Part shown: piece by piece, positions 56,474-64,000 of the stretch | Layout: the number at the start of each line of letters is the position of its first letter | Numbering within the stretch: the first letter of the stretch is position 1 | Origin: Acanthaster planci | Taxonomy: Eukaryota; Echinodermata; Asteroidea; Valvatida; Acanthasteridae | Direction: 5' to 3' | Assembly (NCBI RefSeq): GCF_001949145.1 | Contig: NW_019091597.1 | Location: forward strand, 253,485 to 317,484 | DNA length: 64,000 nucleotides | Notes under the pieces: model-generated | The model's input: only the letters and a program-made list of their open reading frames with translations | Database searches by the model: none | What the model was told of the DNA's origin: nothing | Program-made: the position numbers and the translations under genes

Positions 56474-58020
56474 CAGACTCTCAAAACTTAATGTTCACTG
56501 GTAACTGCTGTCTAGAAACAATCTGTCATTGGTCTTAACAGATTGGCAAAGCTGAAACTACCCAAGCGACATTTGCAAAGTTGCAGTTGGAGTTGCAAAA
56601 AGGAGAAAAAATAGATGTGCAAAACAAGTGAAACACCTTAAAAAAACAGGAAATCTTTTTGGAATGTTTTGAGTTCAGATGGGTTGGTCTATTTGAGTGA
56701 TTCATTATTTAAAGTCTCCAAACAAACTGAAATATTTGCTTCATCACGAAACCGGTAAAACGTATATGAATGTGGCTATTCTTGTTCAACACGTGAACTT
56801 GACCTTCTAAATCCAAAATAGGCGAACGAGATTGGGCAATCTTTCTCAACAAAAAATTTTAGCTTGATAGTGACAATATTAAAAATTTACATCAACTCTT
56901 GAATTACAGCAAGAACCCAACAACGTCTCCGTTAAAAATGCGGTTTGCAAAATTGTACTTTGAAGTTCATTTTTTTACGCATGGAAATGTCTGCGTGCAT
57001 TAACATACTGACGTCACAGTCGCAGACGAATCATATCTTCTCGCATGGTTTCAAGTTACAAAAACCTAATTACAAATACGTATATTCAAACCAAATTGTC
57101 ACGCGCGCCATTAATCACAATCGTTCGTGAAAGGCAACTGTGCCAAACCGTTGACAAAACTGAGCACGGCCAGTAGGCACACTTTTGTCAAACCTCGTAA
57201 CAGTCACAGTATTTAAGCTTCGGACACGCCCACTTCAGAAGAACGCATGTGTGGAACTCATGTCTAGAGATCGCAGTTGGTTGTTACTCGCCTGAGTGCC
57301 TCCGATGACAAGGTTTCAGACATGAGAGGGCTCGATGGGTCTGCAAGCAGGGCAATGACATCTACCACACACATTAATGAACAGAAGACCTACATGTATG
57401 GTCAGAATAAAACACACATTAGGCTGATCGTATCGCGTTTATTCACCCAGCTCCATAAAAAGGTGAAGCGACACTCAGAGAGCAAATTTCTCTATTTCCC
57501 ACCTAGCTGGCCCCAGCAAGAGAGTCTTGGGTGCTAGCCGGCAGTTTGATGCATAGTGTAGGGATAGGCCTATGACCAATTTTTCAAGCTGCAGTCAGGA
57601 TTTGGTATATGTGACCCAGACTCACCATCACCAGGGGCCGCACGAGCAAATGACGTAAGGTGGCCCGGTAGAGTGTACATGTACAATGTAGTTCCTGCAT
57701 GCGTGGACGCCCCAAACAGTGGACAGATTAAGGCAGAGGTGAAGGTAGGGGTGGAGCTAGATGTGAGTCATATGTAGAACCAGGTTAAGTTGAAGAATTA
57801 TTATTATTACTATTGAATGAATTTAGTAAGCATAAATTCAATTAAAAAACCATGTGTAAATGGGCGCCGTCGTGTATTAGACAGACCGACAGGGCTGGGT
57901 GTGAAGCTGGAGATGAAACTGTATCTGAAGTCAGAGGTGGAGTCAGCTACAAATCCGGGTGAGGATCCAGAATGAGATCCTCACACGGGGCATTCGGATA
58001 AGGTGCAGTCGCAGGGGGAG
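56474..58020. other. Non-coding, repeat-derived DNA
   Basis: 57140-57345 is related to 15960-16310. The remainder contains no supportable gene. Confidence 0.35.
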
Positions 58021-58029
58021 TGGAGATTG

Positions 58030-59990
58030 ACTCAAGGTGGCTGGCTAAAGTGGACAGTGTCTCCGAGAGGGGGTACTGCTGTCACCAAACCCGATGAAGA
58101 AATATCTTGACTAGGTGTAGAGTAAAATTTCTTGCATTTACGCTTCTTTGTGCAGCAATCCGGTCGTAGAACCCAAAGAAAAAACCTAAAAACCCAGAAC
58201 ACTGGCAGTATGTCTGGCATGCAGGTCATGCTGGGTCGAAGCGAGAGACGGAAACACCCTGGGCGGATAACCTAGCCAGTAGCCAGAAGCTGCAATGATG
58301 AGTGACGTTTGAGAACTATGGCAATGATGCAGTTCTGTAGCCCAAAAAGTGGTCAGTGAAGAGCCCATATGCAGTTACATGTAGGTGGTGCCTCTGAATG
58401 GGCCACCCCTGAAAACAATGACCAATCGACCCGAGGCATTATAACTTCCGAGTCATGCTTGAGTGAACGGCTGTGAGGTTCGTCTGACAGCTGTAGTTCC
58501 TGGCATGTGGCGGTCGTTGTAGGCTAGCCAGGGAGGCGTGAGGCCGTCCCGGTGTAGACTGGTGAGCCACAACAGTGAATACATGTCTTCCACTGAAGGC
58601 GTTGGTAGTAGGGAGACCGGCAGAGGGTTTCAGAGCATAGGAACTGGGGGTGAATGCCAAACGCCCAAACCCGGCGAACAGGGGAATAAGTTTACTCGCC
58701 CCAAGTGCAGTGCCAATGGACAAAGCCATCGGCAGAAAAGAGCTGCGGATGGGGTATGGCAGACGAAAGCCCCGGCGGCGTAGCAATCCAAAGGGGACGG
58801 CATCATCTGATGCAACTGGAGGCTGAGTACCATGCTGAATTGCAGGACTCACCCGTGGCAGAAGCAGTGGAGTGCGTCAACCACCACAGTGGAACCCGTT
58901 GCCCGCTTGGAGGGTGCTGACTGGCCTGGCTTCCAAGCGAGCACCGCCTGGTTGGCAGAAGGGGGAGGGACCCTGGGCAGACAGCAGACCGTTGCCTCGC
59001 GAGCCCTGCTGGGTCATCAGTCGGTATGGTCACCCGGGGATGCTGTAGGTAGCGATGCCCGGTACCCGCAGCATAGAGAAGGAACCACGCATCATTCTAT
59101 GGTCACTTTGATCAACGGTAGTGTTGTGGCATAGCTCACTCAACCCGATATGTAAATATGTGGAGTGGGTGTCGATGACCCAGGGTAGTGTTGTGGCCCA
59201 GCACGCTCTGCCCAGTCGGTAGGTGTACGAAGCGGTCATCAGTGATCAAGGGCTGTGTTACCACTCGCTCAGCCCGATCTATTCTGGTAATGGTCATCAG
59301 TGATCAGGGTATTGTAGCGGCATAGCTCACTCAACCTAATCATGTACATGTAGATAAAAGTCTGGTAGTGTTGTCGTATAGCTGGCTCAACCCCGGCCTA
59401 TTCATTCCACTGGGTCTCGTCAAGGCCATTAATCGAATAGCGCAAACCACACCACAAAGAAGCAGGGCAGCCCGCCAAGACCCACTCCACGGCCAGACCC
59501 ATACAGCATTGGGCCATTATTACTCGAACGCACGCACCACACAGAGAACAAAGGGCTGCCCAGTCCTGTTCAATGGCCATACACAACACACTACAGTAGG
59601 CCACACCCAAACCTGTAGATAATGCACAGCAAAAGGGGGCAGAAAAGAACAACAAAATATACAAAATACAAGATACGAAATACGAGAATAACCATTCTTA
59701 CCGATAGATAAGAAATCACTCTTTATTTATAAACAGAAATCAAGTAAATTCACAAACGCAAAAGGGTATGGAACTTGCAACTTCGAAAATGCCATAAAAG
59801 ACATGTCCGTAAACGAAAGGCGCTGAGAAAAGAAGGACGAACATGGCGGCGGGATTGCAGTGCATTGTGGAGGGTCAAGGGGCAGGATGCATTATCAAGT
59901 CTTTTCAGTGAATTGTAATAGGCACATGGGAAATTTGCATATGTAGGCTTGGCAGGGGAATGTGAACGCAGGAGGCTTGGTAATTTCAAG
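58030..59990 (-). mobile_element. DIRS-family 5' region remnant with minisatellite (copy C)
   Basis: Aligns with 18420-20370 in the same orientation: a Gag-like stretch (minus 58852-58439, containing PFGLLRRRGFRLPYPIRS), a 65-bp-unit minisatellite (about 59100-59400), then the terminal repeat (59700-59990). No intact gene. Confidence 0.5.
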
Positions 59991-61383
59991 GACTTATGGA
60001 AGTTTAGGTTTAATTGCAAACTTCATTTGCACGTTGCTTGAAGATTGAGGGTTGGTATTGTCAGCACCAAGATGCTGATAAGATGCCGGTGCGGCTTATA
60101 CTCCAAGCAGCCTACATGTATATTCTGAAAATTATGATACTGGAACAGAAATGATCAGTGAATGATGTCCTGAATGATGTAACTTATCTGCAATGATGGC
60201 TATCACTGTTGTGAAAGAGAAACGATAATGAATGGTTGATGATGTCTGCATTTAGAACATTATTTGCTGAAGTGTGTCTAGCACTTATGTTTTGTGTCCA
60301 TGTTATAGTTGTGAATTTGAATTGGATGTGTGTTTGTCTTGATTATGCTCATGCTATTTCTGAGTATATCTGCATCCCACAAAAGATTATGTTTTTGATA
60401 TCAAATTTTGATGTAGCATAATCACTTTTGAATGAGTCGTTTATCTACAGTGAGCAAACAACGGTCAACATTTCACCAATTTTGCAGTATTTTGCAACAC
60501 AATTTGCAACTGATGTTTTCTAAATCTTGGCTTTATTACTAACTCTGGAATTACAAGTACAATTGAGCAGATGGGTAGAGCCATTAAAGAATTTTGGTAT
60601 AAATAGATGGATGATGAAATAATTGGTACAGAATTAGCAGTTGTAAAGAAAGAAATCAAACAGCAGATAAAATAGCAAAAAGGTTATGGTGACTAAGCAA
60701 TATCATCTTTTTTAGTTCCAAGGCCAGGATGATGCTCAACAGGAGGTCCTTTGGGCAGCTGATGCAAAGGCCTTTGGGGACCAATTTAGGACAAGCTGGT
60801 GTACACAACAGTTATGCTGAATAAATACAGGAAATGAGAATAGCTCAGGTGAGTTCCTGAGCAAGAGGGTGTAAAGAAGCAGCTGAGAAAAGTTTGAATA
60901 GGAAAGCTGTTGACCATATTCCATAATAGTCAGCTTGCAAACCGGGAGGAAAGTCTAATAACCGGGAAGCAGCTGTAGGGACCTTTGCATTGAATGGAAA
61001 TCTGGGGCAACCTAGAGAGTTCATTGATCCCCTGATACTTGGTAAATGTTTTTTTTTCCATCAAAACACCCCTTTGTCTTTGATTGAATACCCTGGGTAA
61101 TCTCCATGGAGCGGAGCTCGAAGCCGTGGATAGGGCGTGTGCAACACGTTTTGTGTGGGCTCAGAGCATGATGAATACAGGCCATTGACATGGTGTTCGC
61201 GCCATTGTTTACGGCCCTACTGGGCTGGGAACACGTGGGCAGCACACCAGCACCATGCACTCAGGGTATAGATGGGCCATTGTTCAGTGTAATTAGTTAT
61301 TTGTTTCGTCGAAAGCAGCGTTTTCTGTGGCACTGGGTATATATTCGCTTGGCCGCTTCCCGGCCCTTCAGTTGCATTACACA
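59991..61383. other. Non-coding DNA upstream of the piggyBac remnant
   Basis: No gene seen. 61190-61380 may be the 5' untranslated part of the piggyBac element, but its left terminal repeat was not found. Confidence 0.35.
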
Positions 61384-62177
61384 ATGTCTTCCAGCAACGA
61401 GGAAACTTTGACCACGACTAGTGGTTCAGATTTCATGTCAGAATCTGAACTTAGTTCAGAAAATGTAACTAGTGACAGCGATTCTAACGGGCAACCACCG
61501 TTAGCGAGGCCTGCAGAGAAGGTCAAGACTTCGTCCATTCAATGGACAGCTGATGACAACTTCCCCAGCCGACATGGCTTTCAAGGCACAGCGGGTGTTC
61601 AAGTACAAGAACTGGACAAGAACAGCACTCCTTTGAGATCTTCGAGTAGGTTTTCACCCCAGAGCTGACGTTGCACATTGCCAACGAGACCAACCACTAT
61701 GCCGCTGAACACCCGAGAAGTCAACCAGAAGCAAGTCCAAGTCACATGCGAAGCTGGTTTGACACAACACCAGATGAGATGTCAGTGTTCCTGTCCATGA
61801 TGATAGTCATGGGACTGATTCCGAAATCCGACTTGAAGTCCTACTGGATGAGAGACTCAATACTTCAGACTCTGTTTTTTCCTGAAACCATGCCCCGCAA
61901 CAGGTTTATGGACTTGCTGGCCTATCTGCATTTCATCGATAACAGGTGTGCAGATGCGACTGATCGACTCTACAAGCTCCGTCCAGTGATAAATGAACTG
62001 ACCGAGAAGTTCAAGTCTGTCTACATTCCGTCCAGCAAGATTACTACTGACGAGTCTCTTTGGAAATTCAAAGGGAGACTGAAGTTTAAGTATTACCACC
62101 CCAAGAAGTGTGGGAGGTTTGGCATAAAGGTGTATCAAGTCTACCAGAGCACAAAATTTGCCATTGTATCAATCTAG
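61384..62177 (+). pseudogene. PiggyBac-type transposase, N-terminal and partial catalytic region
   Basis: From ATG 61384 an acidic Ser/Glu-rich N-terminus (typical of piggyBac transposases) runs to a 1-nt frameshift near 61655. The next frame carries ELTLHIANETNHYA, then MRSWFDTTPDEMSVFLSMMI (the DDE_Tnp_1_7 beginning). It continues with MPRNRFMDLLAYLHFIDN, YKLRPVINELTEKF, then ITTDESLWKFKGR with the first catalytic aspartate and FGIKVYQVYQS. After a stop at 62175 the remaining catalytic aspartates are missing, and the sequence jumps to the C-terminal cysteine-rich domain. The element is therefore internally deleted and inactive. Confidence 0.75.
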
Positions 62178-62390
62178 AGGTAGACCAACCTGTCTTCCTG
62201 GTCCAGGTAGACTGATAGGAAAACATTTTGCCGTAGAAATTCCCCAAACTGGAAAACAAGCTACATTTCTAGCAGATGGTGTGATGTTTGTTATAGAAAT
62301 GGCAAAAGAAAGGAGGCTAAAGTGATGTGTGAAATTTGTGAAGTGCCACTTTGCGCTGTTCCTTGTTTCAAGGAATATCACACTTTAACA
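62174..62390 (+). pseudogene. PiggyBac C-terminal cysteine-rich domain, copy 1 (frameshifted)
   Basis: Encodes LIGKHFAVEIPQTGKQATF, then after a 1-2 nt shift at about 62270 WCDVCYRNGKRK and MCEICEVPLCAVPCFKEYHT. That is the cross-brace C-x2-C zinc domain closing piggyBac transposases. Confidence 0.7.
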
Positions 62391-62523
62391 GTTGCTTATT
62401 TATGCAAAGTTTCCTGTATTCCAAGACATCATAAATGAAAGAGTTCATGACATTTTATGTTTGTTCTAGAAACGGTGAATGAAAAGTGACTAAATTGATG
62501 TGTGAAATTAGCCAAGTTCCACT

Positions 62524-62733
62524 TTGCGTAGACCAACCCGTCTCTCTGGTCCAGGTAGACTGATAGGAAAGCACTTTGCCGTAGAAATTCCCCAAACTGG
62601 AAAACAAGCTACATTCTACAGATGGTGTGATGTTTGTTATAGAAATGGCAAAAGAAAAGAGACTAAAGTGATGTGTGAAATTTGTGAAGTGTCACTTTGC
62701 GCTGTTCCTTGTTTCAAGGTTTATCACACTTGA
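62524..62733 (+). pseudogene. PiggyBac C-terminal cysteine-rich domain, copy 2
   Basis: A near-identical second copy with an intact frame of about 69 residues, ending FKVYHT. It is preceded at 62455-62527 by a third, partial copy of the middle of the unit, so the domain is tandemly amplified about 2.3 times. Confidence 0.7.
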
Positions 62734-63784
62734 ATCAACTGCTTATTTATGTAAAGTTTCCTGTATTCCAAGAAGTAGTACATGAACTTTGAGGCAAATC
62801 CTTCAAGGTTTATTATACTTGAATCAATTACTTAATCGTGTACAATTTTGGCAAACTTTTTCACAAGAATTTTCTCCTGTGTCAAGACATCGTGTAATGC
62901 AACTGCTCTCTATTTTCTTTCCTTTTTTTGGCTAACTTTTTTACAACAGTTTCCACTTATTTGAAGACATCGTGTAGTGCAACTACTCTCTTTTTTTTTC
63001 TTTTTTTGGCTAAGTTTTTACTGAAAGGTTCCTTTTTTATATAAAATTGAAGATAAAGTGATTGTACATATGAGGAGAGAAAAAAAGAAATGACAAGTCT
63101 TAAAGAGAAGAAGAAAAGTGAGAAAATTGTGTTTTTCTTGTGTCTGTTTATTTTATAATTACGGGGAGGATTAGTTTGGAAAGATAGTTTTCATGGGAAG
63201 GTTCAAACTTAGAAGGGGCTGTTTATATATACCATTATATACGGAAAGGGGATTTGAATAGAACTTGCCAAATAAACTTAGAAATGTGCAAGAAAATTAT
63301 AAGCAAACTTTGCGGAAAATAAAAACATTAGGGAAATTTTATGGGAAGTCTTCACTGGGTATTAGCTGAAATAAAAACTTGTGAAGCACACTCAATGTTC
63401 AAGTTGGGGCTGGGCATTGATGCTCGGCATGCATGGACTACTGGGAAGCGGGCACACGAGCCACGGTGCCCACTAAAAGCAAGCATAGACCGTATGACTT
63501 AGCGGGCACTGCACTCTCCGCTGTGGCCAAGCGTCCTTGGGTAGTTGGTGTTGTCGCGTAGGCAAGGCAAGTGCTGGGTCCCTGGTATTTTGTTGAATGG
63601 AATCCAAATATCCCAGCAGGGTTCATGACTACACAGAGCCAGGCTGTGTGCAGTGTGTGACCAAGCAAACTTGGCAGATAGGCCTGGTGGCCAATGTAGG
63701 CATCTGCAGTTGCCGTTAGCAAAATTGGAAAAATAAACCCAGCAGCCAGGTAGGTTGCCGTAAAAACATCCCGAGGTGAAGGGG
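62734..63784. other. PiggyBac 3' flank and non-coding DNA
   Basis: 62740-63060 has degenerate repeats of the phrase TTTCCTGTATTCCAAGA / TCCACTTATTTGAAGACATCG. TTAACCCCTTCACCTCGGG, read inward from TTAA 63785-63788 on the minus strand, may be the element's right terminus. Confidence 0.35.
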
Positions 63785-63921
63785 TTAAGGGTAGAGAGGG
63801 GGAAAGGACTCCTGAACCTCAAATAATAACCATGTCAAACCATCCAGTTTGTTTTCTTTCCTTGTACATTTTGGGTACCACTGCTCCATAAAAGCTAATT
63901 TAAATTATTAATTTAGCTTAC

Positions 63922-64000
63922 CTTCTGAAGCATTGTTTCCTTCGTGATATCAGTTGTTGAGTCCGTTTCCAGTGTCAAATGACAAGGCTGTAGGTGTTTA
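63922..64000 (-). CDS. Host exon upstream of the ADF-domain exons (partial, runs off the edge)
   Basis: On the minus strand only one frame is open from the window edge to a donor (CTTCAGAAG/GTAAGC). It encodes LTLETDSTTDITKETMLQK and ends in phase 0. The exon at 48378 starts in phase 0 and continues in the same helical style (LEETAGTISK), so the two probably join. The acceptor lies outside the window. Confidence 0.5.

Noticed and set aside
55590-56504. Long open frames across 55.6-56.5 kb
   Set aside because: Artefact of the second N gap. Only 43 real residues exist on one side, with no recognisable domain.
8865-59352. TACATGTACATGTA palindromes at many sites
   Set aside because: A genome-wide simple-sequence preference of some marine invertebrates, not linked to any one element here.
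53570-63790. TTAACCCCTTC at 53571 and 63785 (inverted) as two ends of one piggyBac element
   Set aside because: The spacing of 10 kb spans other elements and the two DIRS-like pieces, and similarity beyond 11 bases is weak.
1-64000. tRNA, rRNA or other structured RNA genes
   Set aside because: No cloverleaf with A/B box spacing or rRNA core sequence was recognised by eye. A covariance-model search would be needed to exclude them.

Overview
The window looks like a draft nuclear scaffold from an invertebrate animal, most likely marine. It has short exons with GT/GC-AG splice sites, very long repeat-filled introns, abundant TACATGTA palindromes, several transposon superfamilies and two runs of N (40629-41209 and 55721-56473). 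Nothing in it looks bacterial. The exact phylum cannot be read from the sequence.

Host genes. Three minus-strand exons (about 64000-63922, 48378-48170, 25202-24999) join in consistent reading phase. They encode a linker or coiled-coil stretch followed by most of an ADF-homology (coactosin/drebrin-like, actin-binding) domain. The two introns are about 15.5 kb and 23 kb. Two phase-compatible plus-strand exons at 49233-49446 and 49925-50073 may belong to a second gene.

The most interesting region is 28.5-43.5 kb, inside the 23 kb intron. It is a decayed Maverick/Polinton-type (adintovirus-like) endogenous virus. The recognisable parts are: a protein-primed type B DNA polymerase (minus, 43069 to about 39983, interrupted by the first N gap); a retroviral-type integrase (plus, 39036-40018); an A32/FtsK-HerA packaging ATPase with an intact frame (36995-36357); a double-jelly-roll-type major capsid protein (38310-37048, several frameshifts); a probable minor capsid/penton-like protein (30475-31602); a TFIIB-like transcription factor (29969-30470); a strikingly cysteine-rich protein (28566-29069); a possible ssDNA-binding-like protein (29097-29879); and a set of small membrane or coiled-coil proteins. 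The genes form blocks in alternating orientation: plus 28.5-33.6, minus 33.65-38.6, plus 38.6-40.0, minus 40.0-43.1. Short hairpins with T-runs sit at gene ends, a shared AT-rich promoter-like motif (CGTATATTATAAAAG-like) precedes several start codons, and a dispersed GC-rich repeat (core GCGNAGC) occurs between and inside genes. Most viral genes carry stops or frameshifts, while a few frames are still open.

The rest is mobile-element debris. DIRS/tyrosine-recombinase retrotransposon pieces, all on the minus strand, lie at 1-3.1 kb (reverse transcriptase and upstream region), 13.2-16.3 kb and 51.9-54.2 kb (RNase H and tyrosine recombinase region), with related terminal pieces and minisatellites at 18.4-20.4 and 58.0-60.0 kb. 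A LINE endonuclease fragment abuts the left side of the provirus, and a BEL/Pao gag fragment lies at 24.56-24.8 kb. Pogo-like TA-flanked MITEs lie at 6013-7429 and 26527-26970. A piggyBac transposase remnant with a tandemly duplicated C-terminal cysteine-rich domain occupies 61.4-62.75 kb. The remaining stretches are AT-rich non-coding DNA in which I see no gene.
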